A stretch of 64,000 bases of DNA from Bathynomus jamesi (GCA_023014485.1 JAJOZX010002704.1:1-64000), one strand, 5' to 3'. Positions 36,573-48,223 are shown, counted from the stretch's first letter. The notes: generated by a model not told the origin, from the letters alone. Program-made: numbers and translations.

Positions 36573-36806
36573 CAGGCGTGGGTAACCCTTGGCACGCGTG
36601 CCAAACGTGGCACGCCAACGACTTTTTTCCGGCACGCGATTCCCCGGGCCACCTTAAAAAAAAATTTAAATAAATAAATATCCAAATTCTTCGCTGAGTT
36701 TTATATTTTAACTTAATGTTTTCTGCTAAAAAATGGTAAAGATTAACTTTTGCATCAAAGATTTGACGATTTTGGCACGCTCACTTAAAAAGGTTGCCCA
36801 CCCCTG
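36573..36806. mobile_element. hAT MITE, 234 bp
   Basis: Perfect 8-bp duplication ATCTAGGC (36565-36572 and 36807-36814). Ends CAGGCGTGGGTAACC and, on the complement, CAGGGGTGGGCAACC. Has internal TGGCACGC repeats. Confidence 0.93.
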
Positions 36807-36814
36807 ATCTAGGC

Positions 36815-37490
36815 AATTTAGACTCCAGTATAGTGACCAACATTACACCATACCTTTCCATTCCTACACCCAAGTTGTCCAGGGACCTAGTTCTAATTAG
36901 CCTCTGTTAATGCTAATCCTACCATTGTCTTTGCTGCCTCCCCTTCCAAGAGGGACTGCAAATAATTAAACTTCTCCACCGCACTTAACACTTGACTAGA
37001 ATGAACAGCTGACTGAAAACTGTCGGCCCATCCTTGCCATTCCTGAATACTCCCAGAAAATGTTTTGAGTACAAGCCTCGGTAATTGAACTGCAGATATG
37101 TTAACCTTAACTTCACAAACACTGTTTGTTGAGGGCTGTGTTTCGTCATTAGACCTGTTCTCTAACTGTACTGAGTTGCTAAACTCTTTTGCTCTGTGGC
37201 ATGCTTTAATTATGTCATCAATAATCTTTTCACAGTAAATTATTTAATTTTCTATTTCATCCTCTTGACCTCTTCTATAAGAGCCTCAATGTTAGCATTT
37301 ACTTCGCTCAGAGCAACCATTTTAGTTTCTAATATGGAAAGCTGCGCAGTCACTAAGCTTAAATTCTCTTGCTCAATGGCAGAATCTATAGTGGCAATGA
37401 CCTTTGTAGGCGCTTCTCCTTTTTCTAAACTTGTTCAATTCAACTGCACTCATCTTCAATGCAAACAAACAACTGGGCTAAATGCCAAAT
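36815..37490 (-). pseudogene. BEL/Pao gag-like DUF1759 region
   Basis: From about 37200 down the minus strand reads a DUF1759-type capsid segment (LPRLVLKTFSGSIQEW, then AVEKFNYLQSLLEGEAAKTM), ending at a stop near 36895. Upstream sequence to 37490 is probably the gag N-terminus but is too degraded to translate cleanly. Two later elements (36573-36806 and 35766-36514) separate it from the zinc-knuckle part. Confidence 0.75.
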
Positions 37491-37966
37491 GAGCTGAATT
37501 GGCCAAAATATTTAACCAAACTGACCACATTCAAAATTTGCCTTTTTCAAATAAACTGAATTGCTTGGTTGGGGTACTAGCTAACCACCAGTATGGAATA
37601 CCAAATTTTCCACCCAAGTAACTGGCGCACTGAAGTCTGCAACCTTCACCTGCAAACAGTAAAACCAAATGTAGGCCCAAAACAACGACAGACTAGCGGC
37701 CAAGTTTCACAATTGGGCGACCAAACTTTCTACCCTGGGACCTTAACTCAATTATGCTCAACCCGTCCAGGCCTAACTTAGGCTACAATTTCCACAATCA
37801 GAACTTTGCCGAAAAATAGTCACTGACTCAGTCTTGGGCTAGGATCCGGTTCAAAGGACCATGTTATTTTATTTATTTTGACTGGATTCAGAATCCCAGC
37901 TGAGCCTTGAACGGCCAAGCTCTGAGGGGCTACTTTAACTTATAGCCTAAGTTAAGCCTTAGTTAA

Positions 37967-38054
37967 CCCTTTAAGTCCTGAATTTTTTGTAGGGTTAAGT
38001 TATAAATGCGTGTATTTGAAACGTTAGCAATTTGTACCTCTCGTCCTTAAAGGG
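37967..38054. mobile_element. piggyBac-type MITE
   Basis: 88 bp flanked by TTAA (37963-37966 and 38055-38058), with inverted ends CCCTTTAAG and CTTAAAGGG. It lies only in the extra LTR copy, so it arrived after that copy formed. Confidence 0.75.
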
Positions 38055-38649
38055 TTAAGCCTAAGTTAAGCTAGACTTAAAGAATCTTACGAACTTGGAG
38101 GTCCTATTAGGTCCTACCTCAGGGTTGCTGACTCGATGTGGGCCTACCTTATACCTCAGTTGCATAAAATTAAGAAAAAAAACAAAAGGGGCACTATTTT
38201 TGGTCTTTCTAAACCTTGCAACAACAACAGAACCTGCACCATTGCATAATGCAACAATCTTGTATCTAAAGAACCAAACTGAATTGCAAGAGAGCCTTCT
38301 ATAAGACCACGCCCTGTAAGTGCCGCATTCAACAAACGAGTAGAAAGGACGCGCCATTGCCCCCCCAAAAATGATTGGGGTACTGACCAACCACCAGCAT
38401 GGAATATAAAATTTTCCACCCAAGTAACTGGCGCACTGAAGTCTGCAACCTTCGCCTGCAAACAATAAAACCAAATGTAGACCCAAAACAACGACAGAAT
38501 AGCGGCCAAGTTTCGCAATTGGGCGACCAAACTTTCTACCCTGGGACCTTAACTCAATTATGCTCAACCCGTCCAGGCCTAACTTAGGCTACAATTTCCA
38601 CAAACAGAACTTTGCCGAAAAATAGTCACTGACTCAGTCTTGGGCTAAA

Positions 38650-38667
38650 ATCCGGTTCGAAGGGCCA
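38650..38667 (-). promoter_or_regulatory. Primer-binding site, tRNA-Tyr-like
   Basis: Read on the minus strand, the bases directly after the LTR are TGGCCCTTCGAACCGGAT. The complement ends in CCA and, from memory, closely resembles the acceptor and T-stem end of arthropod tRNA-Tyr. A second copy before the extra LTR (ending 37861) differs at two positions and is closer to that end. Confidence 0.5.
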
Positions 38668-39270
38668 TGTTATTTTATTTATTTTGATCGAGTTCAGCAT
38701 CCCAGTTGGGCCTTGAACGGCCAAGCTCTGAGAGGCTACTTTAACTTATAGCCTACATTAAGCTAGACTAAAACAAACTTACGGACTTGAAGGTCCTATT
38801 ACGTCCTACCTCAGGGTTGCTGATTCGATGTGGGCCTACTTTTGGCCTCAGTAGCATAAAATTTAAAAAAAAAGGTCACTATTTATGGTCTTCTTTCTAA
38901 ACCTTGCAACAACAACACAACCTGCACCATTGCAGGATCCAACAATCTTGTATCTAAACAACTAAATTGAATTACAAGAATGCTCTCTATAAGACCACGC
39001 CCTGTAAGTGCCACATTCAACAAACAAGTAGAAAAGACGCGCCAGTGCCCCAAACAAATGATGCCACAAGAGTGCCCAAATAATGATGTCACAAGAGCCC
39101 AAAAATGCTAGCTCTAAATTAAGTGAATTTTTCACTAACCTTACAATTATGAGAAGGATATATATACACACACCTTAACTTAATATATACAAGCAATGCT
39201 GCATCAATGAGCTTAGTCATCGTATCGCCTTGGAACAACAATGGCTCTTCCTCTTCTAGATTTTCTAACA
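38668..39270 (-). repeat. BEL/Pao 5' LTR
   Basis: 603 bp, the full-length LTR copy. On the minus strand it is followed immediately by the primer site. Confidence 0.92.
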
Positions 39271-39275
39271 TTCTT

Positions 39276-39460
39276 CAAGCAGAACGTATCCCGGGTGCGT
39301 TACCGCACAACAGAGGAACTGCGCTGTTCGAGATGCAGTTGGTGCAATCACTCCAGCAATGCTACGTCGATTCTCACATCGCACATGGAGGCGCATAATC
39401 ATTTGTTACGAAAATGGTGGTGCACACACACAGATATGCTTGATTAGTAACTGTAATTAA
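39276..39460 (+). pseudogene. Mariner-B transposase, C-terminal piece
   Basis: The frame ending at the stop near 39460 reads ITPAMLRRFSHRTWRRIIIC, the usual C-terminus of a mariner transposase. It is followed by the 3' untranslated part and the right terminal repeat ending at 39612. Confidence 0.7.
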
Positions 39461-39614
39461 TAACTGTATTTACTGTAATTAAAGTAATTGTTGCTAGTGA
39501 TTTGTTTCTTAAATTAAACGTACGACATAAATACAATTAATCACACAAAAATAAAATTGGTATTACAATATGTATATTTTGTAGGGGGTGACGGGACTTT
39601 TCGAACACCCTGTA

Positions 39615-39871
39615 CACTTTCTCATTTCTTTTCTGTCCAACTATCTTATGCAAGAGTTAATCTACTCAACCGGCCAACTCTGGAACAATCTTCCTCAATC
39701 CATCTTTCCTCCTGTCTATGACCTCTCATCTTTCAAATGCAGAGTGTTTAGGCATCTCGAAAACCCTGGACCTTGATTTTGGCTCTCTTCTTCTTCTATT
39801 GGAGGGGCGCTTTTGAGGGTATTTGCCCTTGGCATCTCCTTCCTGCCTAAAAGAATTAAAAGGGTCTACAG
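39615..39871 (+). pseudogene. LINE-1 piece 3: C-terminus and 3' end
   Basis: Continues the LINE interrupted at 23207. The open frame joins directly and gives the SVQLSYARVN segment expected there. A frameshift follows, then the LWNNLPQSIFPPVYD C-terminal motif and a stop near 39775. The 3' tail runs to the hAT-B target duplication. Confidence 0.8.
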
Positions 39872-40836
39872 CAGTGATTCCCAACGTGGGGCGCACGCCC
39901 CACAGGGGGGCAATTTGAATATTTTGGGGGGCAATTTGAAAATGCTACAATAAAATGAAATTTATACATAATAATTTTTATAAGTAAATATATTTTAAAA
40001 TTTCAATAACATATAATTATTTTTATTTGCAACATTTTTACACGACGACAACAATTCCATATTTTACTTAACATGTTAAGCGATATTGACGAAATCTGGC
40101 AACTCCCCGTAGCGCTATAAGCTTCCAAATGTCGCCATATATCAATTGTTGAGGAAAAGCGTTTGGGGGAAGGTGTGTTCATCTTGCATACATTAGTTTT
40201 TGTGTTTAAAAATAAAAAAGTGTGTTACACATGTGGTACATATAATTGCATCTCATGGTTAGAGACACATATAAGCTGTCATCTTTTGTCTGAAGTTGAT
40301 TGATTACCTTGGCACTGTTTTTGCGTGTTTTTTGACATATCTAGTGAATCTAGATTTAGGATCGAAGTGAATCACTTGTAGGCCAGCGATACGTTGTTGA
40401 TTCACTAAAAGAGTGCCAATGAAATGTAAACAAAAGATTTTCTGCACAGCTGATTGTTTTTTCATAATTATTTTTGTGGTGTTTTATTTATTTTCGTTTT
40501 ATATGATAAAAAAATAATTTGAGATTATTATTTAGAAAATAATTTAGATATATTAGAGAAAATTATTTTAATATCAGGCTGAGAAGCTTGGCAAGGCTAT
40601 CACCAATTCAGTAAATCAGCTGTTGTGTGTTTTGTGTGACACATGTAAAAGATTCGAATCGGAACTGAATCGGAAGAATCATGATCAAATGCAAAAGATG
40701 ACAGTTATATATATATATATAATGTACCGTATATATATACACACACGTGTTAACGTGTTAAAAATTATATTTTATATTTTGCATATTTATTTACAAAGTA
40801 TTTTGTTTCTTTACAGTTATTTACCCTGTGATTAAA

Positions 40837-42320
40837 ATGAGTAGTACAAGCAAAACAAAAGTTCGTTAGTATTCAGAGGAGTATTTGAAGTTTGGTTTTA
40901 TACCTGCTGTGCATGATGAACGGGCACCTTTCTGTCTATTATGCCAACAGTGCTTGACCAATGAATCGATGAAACGTGGCCGTCTCGAGGCACATTTGAA
41001 GGCAAAATATAGTATTCATGTAAATTCAAAATTGGAATATTTTGAATCACTAAAAGAAGAGTTTGAAAATAGATCAACAATCAATTCATTGTTCTCTGCA
41101 CAAAATGCATCCAATAATCGTACTCTTGAGGCTAGTTATGAAATTTCTCTACTTATAGCAAAAACTGGAAAGAATCATACTATAAGGTGAGGATTTAATT
41201 AAGCCAGCAATATCAATTTTTCTCAAAACAGTTCTGGAGAAGGATGACAAAGATGTCAAAGGCATGCCACTGAGTAACAATACTGTTTGCAACAGAATAG
41301 AAGAGATGAGTAGAGATGTCGAAGTACAGCTTATTCAAAATTAAAATCAAGGAAATTCACAATACAGATGGATGAATCTACTGTAAGAGACATTGAGGCC
41401 CTATTGTTGGCATATGTGAGATATATTGATCATGAAGAATTTTTTGAGGAGATGTTGTTTTGCGAATCATTAGAAAGCACCACTACTGCCATTGATATCT
41501 ACAATAAACTTAAAAACTATTTGGATGACAATAAAATACTAATGGAAAACATTGTATCTTGTGCTGCAGATGGTGCCTCTGCTCTGATGGGCAAGAAAAA
41601 TGGCTGTTTAAAATTAATGAAGGATGAAAATCCAGAAATGTTGCTTGTGCACGGTGTTATTCACAGAGAAAATTTAGTTGCCAAAAACGTTTCACCTGTT
41701 CTAAATGAGATATTGAAGTCAGTAATAAAATGTATCAACACTATCAAAGCTAATGCTAAATGTGAGCGTCTCTTTAAACAGTTTTGTGAGGATAAAAACG
41801 CAGACCATGTAAGATTATTGCTTTACACTGATGTAAGGTGCTGTCAAAGGGCAACTGCCTGAAAAGATTCATGGAACTATTTGATATTCTTAGTGACTTT
41901 TTAAAGGACAAACCTGAAATGAAGCTCCTGTTAACAGTTGATGGCAAAGCTTTTGTGAGTTATTTGGCAGATATTTTTCAAAAACTGAATATATTAAATA
42001 AGCAACTTCAAGGAGCAAATATGACCCTTGTTGATTCAAAGACAAAGATATTTGGCTTCATTACATTTCTGGAATTATGTCAAAAGAATATTTCTGCAAG
42101 AAAATATACCCAGTTATATTGGCTAAATAAGTGCCTGAAATCAAAACCATTTGTAGTAAACATCAAGCTCAAGGATCTCACTAACTTGAGATTATCAAAC
42201 TTTGAATTTGCTGTATTTTTACCTAATATTGTGAATTTAAAGTGGTATTTGATTAAATTACTTTTTTGTGAATTTAAAATTGCAACTTTTCAACTGAGAA
42301 GTTTTATTTCAAGGAAATAA
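40837..42320 (+). pseudogene. hAT-B transposase (ZBED5-like), decayed
   Basis: The ATG at 40837 follows an AG splice-acceptor-like site. An in-frame TAG occurs 10 codons later (Lys in relatives), then a BED finger (FCLLCQQCLTN, HLKAKYSIH). Frames continue through MDESTVRDIEALL, CAADGASALMGKKNG and VHGVIHRENL, the RNase-H-like core of ZBED5/SCAND3-type hATs. Frameshifts lie near 41190, 41335 and 41840. The C-terminal dimerisation domain is not recognisable and is replaced by AT-rich sequence and a tandem repeat. Inactive. Confidence 0.8.
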
Positions 42321-42545
42321 TATAGTTAGCTTCAATCTCAAGTTTCTTGACTCATATTTAATGTAACTCATATTGAATGTACTCATATTATTGAAATTTA
42401 AAATTATAACTTTTCAACTGAGAAATTTTATTTCAAGGTAATAATTTAGTTAGCTTCAACCTCAAGTTTATTTACTCATATTGAATGTACGGTAACTCAT
42501 ATTAAATGTACTCATATTATTGTAAATTTTAAATAATACCTTTTC
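42270..42545. repeat. 124-bp tandem duplication in hAT-B
   Basis: Two copies, about 124 bp apart, of a unit containing ACTTTTCAACTGAGAA and AGTTAGCTTCAA, followed by short ACTCATATTgAATGTA repeats. Confidence 0.85.
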
Positions 42546-42644
42546 AACACCAAATTTGATTTTATATTATTGGGGGGCATCAAATTTTTTGAGGTGTCGA
42601 GGTGGGGCATGGCGCAAAAAAGGTTGGGAACCACTGGTCTACAG

Positions 42645-42932
42645 CATTTTAATGTATGTGTTACCTGTTACATTACCATCAAAGAAGTACGGACCGATTA
42701 ACCGATCGCTCCATATCGCCGCCCACACCAAAACGCCTGGATCATGTTGCACACGAGTCGCTTCCATCCAATGTGGGTTGTCGTTGGCCCAATAGCGTGC
42801 ATTATGTCTATTGACATTTCTGTTGAGGAGAAATATCGCCTCGTCACTGAACTTGATCCAACGGATGAGGGTTGGATGTTGTAAAAGAACATTCGCAAAA
42901 CTCTTTTCTACATTCTGTATCATCCGTGCAGG
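42645..42932 (-). pseudogene. Mariner-A transposase, central piece
   Basis: The minus strand encodes the segment with the first catalytic motif (IKFSDEAIF), RYWANDNPHW and PYFFDGNVTGNTYIKML. It continues at 19441 beyond the nested complex and upstream at 44298 beyond hAT-D. Confidence 0.85.
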
Positions 42933-44289
42933 CAGGGCCGGATTAAGACCTCTAGAGGCCCTAAGCACTGAAAAGATTATGGTGCCCCCATATATATGTA
43001 ATTCAAAATAAAAACGATACTGAACCGTAAAGTAAATTTTTATCTTTCGAAATGAAACAAAACTTCCATGTATACTGAAATTAAAATAGCTTCTTTCTAG
43101 ATTTTCTGATTGCAAAATCCTGGATAATTTCATCGAAGCTGACTCGACGAAGCATGTCCACTTCTATACACAGTAGGGAAAGTGAATCAAGTCTGTCCTG
43201 ACACATTGTTGTTCTCTGAGGGTTTTTTATTCCTTTCAGCTGAGGAAAAGATGTTCTGCGGAGCAGTTAGTAATCATCAATGTTAGAAAAATACGTAGTG
43301 CGATATCTACATTTGGAAATACTATACTGTCTTTCACTAGGGTGTCATGAAGATCAATGTGACTGAATTTCGTTTTTCCTGTTTCATTAAACTTTGAGCG
43401 CATATAACGGTGGAACTGCCGTAGTTCTCCACAGAGATTCATGTTCAAGTCAACAGGGTATGAGTCAACTAGCTTTTGGGAACCTTGTGAATATTGTTCG
43501 TCAGATAAGTCGAAATCGTTTAGAAAAGAAAATCTACTTGATACTTCTTTGTACACTTCACCTCTCCTCTTCATATGAGCTTTAAGTGTATCAATTAAAG
43601 CGTAGTAAGTCGATACACGAAATTTGTCTCTTGGATTCACTGCTGTTTCTGGTGCACTGCCATCATTTCCTTGTTTTTTTCTGATTCGCTTGCGGGACTG
43701 GGCTTCTTTGTAGTCAGTACCAGGCAAGATATTTTTTTATATGTCTTCAAATCTTTCGAAATCATTCCCCAAAGTGTGAAAGTGGTCTGCTAATGATTGA
43801 GAGAGGTCTGCACATGTTTTCAAATCCAATTCCTTTTCTTGGAGAGCTTGACTTGTTCGGTGAAAGTGTTGTAAAATTTCATTCCACATGACCAACATGA
43901 ATACAAACTCTAGTTCTTGCATCTTGTTTGCAATATTTTCTACCTCTCGTATAGTTTCTCCCTTTTGTGATTGGTCTTCAGCTATACTTTCTAATGCATC
44001 CACAATCTTCGAGTATGACTCCAGAACTGCACTTGTTGCCACTGCATGTCTCCCAGCGAGTATCAGAAAGAGATTTCAACACACGATCATTGCCCAAATA
44101 TGTTTTAAGAACTGCCCATCGGTGTGTTGAGGCAGAAAAATATGTATAAAGTAACTGGCCTGTTGAGAAAAATTCACTGCCACTGGACAACAATCAACAG
44201 CACTCATTTTCTCTTTTTTTTTTTGGTGCCCCTGCCTTGCTGGTGTCCTAAGCACGTGCTTAGTCTGCCTATTGGGTAATCCAGGCCTG
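42933..44289 (-). mobile_element. hAT-D, internally deleted
   Basis: Perfect 8-bp duplication CGTGCAGG (42925-42932 and 44290-44297) inside mariner-A. Ends CAGGGCCGGATTA and, on the complement, CAGGCCTGGATTA. Length 1357 bp. Confidence 0.92.
43080..44042 (-). pseudogene. hAT-D transposase, C-terminal part
   Basis: Frames at 44042-43737 (a helical segment with FVMLVMWNEILQ), 43727-43236 (linker and start of the dimerisation domain, CSAEHLF) and about 43235-43080 (IKNPQRTTMCQDRL, then LLCIE). This is the C-terminal half of a ZMYM1-like hAT transposase. The N-terminal and most core sequence is deleted and the domain is split by a stop or frameshift. Confidence 0.75.
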
Positions 44290-44297
44290 CGTGCAGG

Positions 44298-44673
44298 TCT
44301 TGAACAAGTTGGACTTTGTAGAGAGGGCAATGATTTTTCTTCAAAATTCGCTGAATGGATCTCCTGTTGATTCTTGTCTCCTGAGAAAGCTTTCTCGTCA
44401 ACTTTTTTGGACTTTGTAGGAGGCGACCTAATACCATTATTGTTGTTGCTTCGCCTGTTGAAGTTCTCGGCCTACCGCTACGAGGGCGGTGATAAACACT
44501 TCCCGTTTCTTTACACCGATTAATTACTCTTCCAACGGTTGCCTGATCAATTAGAGGTCTCTACGAGTATTTTCTATTAAATTCTGTAGCGATTGATTGA
44601 TTTGTAGTACCTGATATTCTATACATTAAAGCCAAGCTCACCTCTCGTCTATTGTTAATTTCGCCGCCATCAG
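44298..44673 (-). pseudogene. Mariner-A transposase, N-terminal piece
   Basis: The reading frame opens near 44672 (ATGGCGGCG). It encodes two DNA-binding regions: INRRSIQRIL belongs to the second helix-turn-helix, after CKETGSVYHRPRSGRPR. One in-frame stop is present near 44565. The start codon lies directly at the Polinton-like insertion site; the 5' terminal part is at 56605-56678. Confidence 0.8.
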
Positions 44674-45060
44674 TAGTATTACCGCAAAATGGTAGAGTGT
44701 AAATCAATTGCAATGCTGATCACTGTTGCAAAGGTGGCACCCGGGGGTTGGCACCATAGAGGGAGGGGATTGGCACCCATGGGGGAGGGGTTATGCAAGC
44801 AAGGGGAACAGTGTTTAGCCCCCTAGCTGCATGAAGGGGAGAGGGGGTTGGCCCGGGAGAATGACCTCCCACCAAAAGGGGTTCCCTAATCTAGGAAGGT
44901 TACCTAAGAGAAAGGAGAGAAGGTGTTTTTGCAGGCATATCTCGTCGCATACTAAAGTTCTTGGCAGCCTCAGTTGGCTTAGAAGTCATCAACCACTTTT
45001 AATCTGGCTTAGAAGGCTTAATCTTGCTTAGAAGGCGTAATGTATACATGTATATATTTA
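44674..45060. repeat. Left TIR of the Polinton-like element
   Basis: About 390 bp, mirrored at 55380-56599 once the hAT-E insertion is removed. Contains G-rich stretches (GGGTTGGCACC) and an inner array of CTTAGAAGGC-type repeats. Confidence 0.85.
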
Positions 45061-45074
45061 TCGAAGCACACATG

Positions 45075-45148
45075 CATCGTTTATATATTCCCACCATCCC
45101 AGTTATTTGTCTTTTAATATCGTTTTATATATATATTATATATATATA

Positions 45149-45187
<39 letters not shown>

Positions 45188-45633
45188 TACACCCAGAGAA
45201 GCACTAATTTCAATTAATATCGTTTAATGAATAATAAAACACAACTATATCATTCTGTTTATTTAGTCGAATTATTTAACATGGAAATAATTTAACATAC
45301 ATTTATTCGAAATATATAGGAGGTAAATATACAATAAAAAATAATAATAATAGTAGAAGAAGAATTCTATACAGCAAAAATACACACTTATATATATATA
45401 TATATATATATATATAATCATAACTAATAATAGTACAGTGGGAATCTATATACATGTTTAATATATGTACGCGCATCTACACAATTATATATAAGCATAA
45501 AAAATAATAATAATAGTACAGGAGAAATCTATGTACACGTTTAATATATGTACGCACAAATACACACTTATATATAAATTTAAAAAATAGTGCAGGAGAA
45601 TTCCAATACTTGGATAAGATATCGGTATATATA
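45075..45633. repeat. AT-rich tandem repeats inside the Polinton-like element
   Basis: (TA)n tracts and about three ~110-bp units containing ATAATAATAGTACAG and TTAATATATGTACGC. No coding sequence seen. Confidence 0.75.
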
Positions 45634-46294
45634 TGTCGAGTGTCCCAAAAGTCAGTTTACCGATGAAAATGTTCTCCTAAGGCAGGGGTGGCGAACCTAT
45701 GGCACGCGAAAAAATTATGTTGGCACGCGGCATGCACTGCCGCCCCAAGATTTTTTAAACCCCACCCATAATAAATAAATAATATATATATATATACATA
45801 TATAAAGTTTATATATAATGATTATCATTACTACCAAATAATGCTGCGAATGAATTTTTACAAACCGGGAGCAGGGAGAAGTTTTCACAGGAGATGTCTC
45901 ACGCCGGCTTGGCGCCACTGGGCAGTTGCGAGAACACGTGACTTCGGATTACATACTTTCAAATCCGTGCCGACCCAGTGTACACATCAGTATTCGGGTA
46001 ATGATAGAAGTGAACGGTTGGCATTGGCTTCGCTCTGCTCATATTTTTCTTCTGTTGTTTGTGAGTGAACACTGGATATTTTGTGACATATAGAAGAAAA
46101 CGATAATAAACTAGGTAATGATACGAATAATAAAATGCTTGAAATGTGTGATGATTAGAATATAATGTCGTGTGGAATGTGGTTGAGTGATTATTTATTG
46201 GTAAAGTGATTTGTAAACTGCAGTACTGTTTACTACTCTGTTTTGACTTCGCATTAGTATTTGCATTGTATCTACCCTTTTCAGCTTGTCCAGA

Positions 46295-48223
46295 ATGTCA
46301 GCTCAACCAGCAAAGAAACAAAAACGTTCAAATGAAGGCAGCAGCAGCAGAGATTTTCAAGAATCGTGGAGTGAAAGATTTGGCATGATCAAAAAGGGTG
46401 ATAAAACATTATGCATCTTATGTTCCGAAACAGTGGTGTGCCTTCCGTAAAGCGGCATTATGAAACTGTTCATAAATGACTTTGCGATAAAAGTGAGCAA
46501 GAACAAAAAGAACACATTTCTCGAGAAATCAGGAACAAAAAAATGCAGTCAAATGTTTTTATGAAATTTGTTTCAGGTAGTTCCAACTTAGTTGCTGCTG
46601 GTTTTGAGATTTCAAAGATTATTGTTCAACATGGAAAACCACTCAGTGATGGGGAGTATATTAAAGAATCATGGCTAGAATGTGCTCTTTTCCTTTTTGA
46701 CCGTTTTCCAGAAAAGGAAAAAAATTATTCAGCGCATTAAGGATTTGCCAGTGAGTAGAAACACAGTAAAAGATAGAATATTAAAGATGGAAACAAACAT
46801 AGTAGAACAGCTAACAAAAGATACTGGTTCATGTAAATTCCTTTCTATTTGTCTAGATGAGAGCACTGATGTTACATCATCAGCTAGGCTAGCCATTATT
46901 GCTCGATTTTGTAGGGGTGATGAAATATGCGAAGAACTGGTTAACTTCGTAACTTTACCTGAACATACCACAGGGGCTGAAATATGTAAGGCAGTAGTAA
47001 ACGAACTGTTTAATCGACAGGTTGACCTTTCAAAAATAGTTTCCGTGACAACTGATGGTGCACCCAGCATGATTGGTAGAGAAGCAGGTTTTGTAAATTT
47101 GTTTGAAAAATATGTTGCACATCCACTGGTAGGCTTTCATTGTATTGTACACCAGGAGGCTTTGTGTGCAAAAGCTGGCCTTAAGGAACTTGAAGAAGTG
47201 ATGGAAATTGTAACCAAGGTAGTCAATTTTATTTCTGCGCGTGCTTTGAAAAAAAGACAATTTCAGAATTTACTGAGCGAGGTTAATTCGGTGTACACAG
47301 GACTGGTTATGTACAATAATGTTCGTTGGCTTAGTCGAGGTTTTGTCCTTAAACGATTTGTTGAGTGTTTGGATGAAATTCGTCTATTTTTGACGAATGA
47401 AAACTTTTCTTGTCAAGAATTATCTGACGTTGTGTGGATTTGTAGATTGATGTTTTTCACAGATTTCTCCTCGCATTTAAATGACTTGAACACCAAATTA
47501 CAGGGATCTGACAAAACACTTGATGTTATGTTTGATAACATAAAAGCCTTTGAAATCAAACTGAAAATTTTTAAACATGATGTCGACAATGGCACTTTTA
47601 AATATTTCCCAAACCTAAAAAAACACATGACTGATCTTGAAATTCATGAGAAAACAGACATTCAGAGCCTTCAAATGCAATTTTCGAGTAACATTGATTC
47701 AACTACTGAACAATTTTCTTTAAGATTTACTAAGTTCAGGTCATTTGAAGAAACTACAAAATTCATAAACTGTGCAGACAGTGTAACATTAGACAAACTG
47801 AATTTGGAAATGTTGCAATGGATTGATTTGGAAAATTTTGAGATGCAATTGATTAATTTACAAAGCAGCTCAATTTGGAGGCAAAAATTTGTCGACTTAA
47901 GAGCTGAACTATAAAATATTGAAAGAGATCGGTTAGTGGCTGGATCAGCGCCAAAAATTGCAGAAAATGAGGTTCTGAAACTCTGGAATTCCATTCCTGA
48001 AACTTTTGACTGTCTGAAAAATTTAGCAATGGCAGTATTAACAGTATTTTCATCTACATATTCATGTGAGTCATTGTTTTCAGCGATGAACTTTGTCAAG
48101 TCTAATTATAGGAGTAGACTTACTGATGAAACTAGTGCTGCATGCATAGCTCTCAAAACAACCAAATACAAGCCTGATATAAAATATCTGAATTCGTTGG
48201 TGCAGCAGCAAAAGTCTCACTGA
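46295..48223 (+). pseudogene. hAT-C transposase, GTF2IRD2/ZBED-like
   Basis: The ATG at 46295 starts MSAQPAKKQKRSNEG. A BED-type finger (TLCILC, then RHYETVH in a shifted frame) follows. The piece at 46543-46740 and the long open stretch at 46682-47914 (410 codons) hold LDESTDVTSSARLAI, TTDGAPSMIGREAGF, FHCIVHQEALC and NNVRWLSRG, the catalytic core of this hAT subgroup. After a stop at 47912, a further frame (47936-48223) carries the dimerisation motif YSCESLFSAMNFVKS. Lesions: a frameshift in the BED finger near 46440, a stop nearby, a frameshift near 46720, and the TAA at the end of the long stretch. The core itself is intact, so inactivation looks recent. Confidence 0.85.

Larger units (their letters stand above)
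37568..38667 (-). repeat. Tandem leader plus partial LTR duplication
   Basis: A unit of about 806 bp is doubled. The leader occurs at about 37571-37861 and 38377-38667. Between the copies sits an extra LTR (37862 to about 38374) that lacks its outer ~100 bp. Both leaders end in the primer site directly before TGTTATTTTA. Confidence 0.88.
23601..39270 (-). mobile_element. BEL/Pao LTR retrotransposon
   Basis: LTRs at 23601-24155 and 38668-39270 start TG and end CA. The flanking 5-mers are ttcgt and ttctt, a duplication with one change. On the minus strand the order is 5' LTR, tRNA-primer site, leader, gag-like DUF1759, zinc knuckles and aspartic protease, RT, RNase H and Pao region, integrase, DUF5641-like tail, 3' LTR: the canonical BEL/Pao order. 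It is interrupted by hAT-A between protease and RT, and by smaller elements in gag. Confidence 0.9.
23208..39612 (+). mobile_element. Mariner-B, internally deleted, holding a BEL/Pao element
   Basis: Inverted ends: left CATGGTGTTTAAAAGGTCCC, right (complement) CAGGGTGTTCGAAAAGTCCC. The match continues through CGTCACCCCCTACAAAATAT for about 80 bp. TA flanks at 23206-23207 and 39613-39614. Without the BEL insert only about 735 bp of mariner remain, so it had lost the middle of its transposase. Confidence 0.88.
39872..42636 (+). mobile_element. hAT-B transposon, 2.8 kb
   Basis: Perfect 8-bp duplication GTCTACAG (39864-39871 and 42637-42644). Ends CAGTGATTCCCAAC and, on the complement, CAGTGGTTCCCAAC. 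It sits at the junction of the LINE-1 3' end with the mariner-A sequence. Confidence 0.93.
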
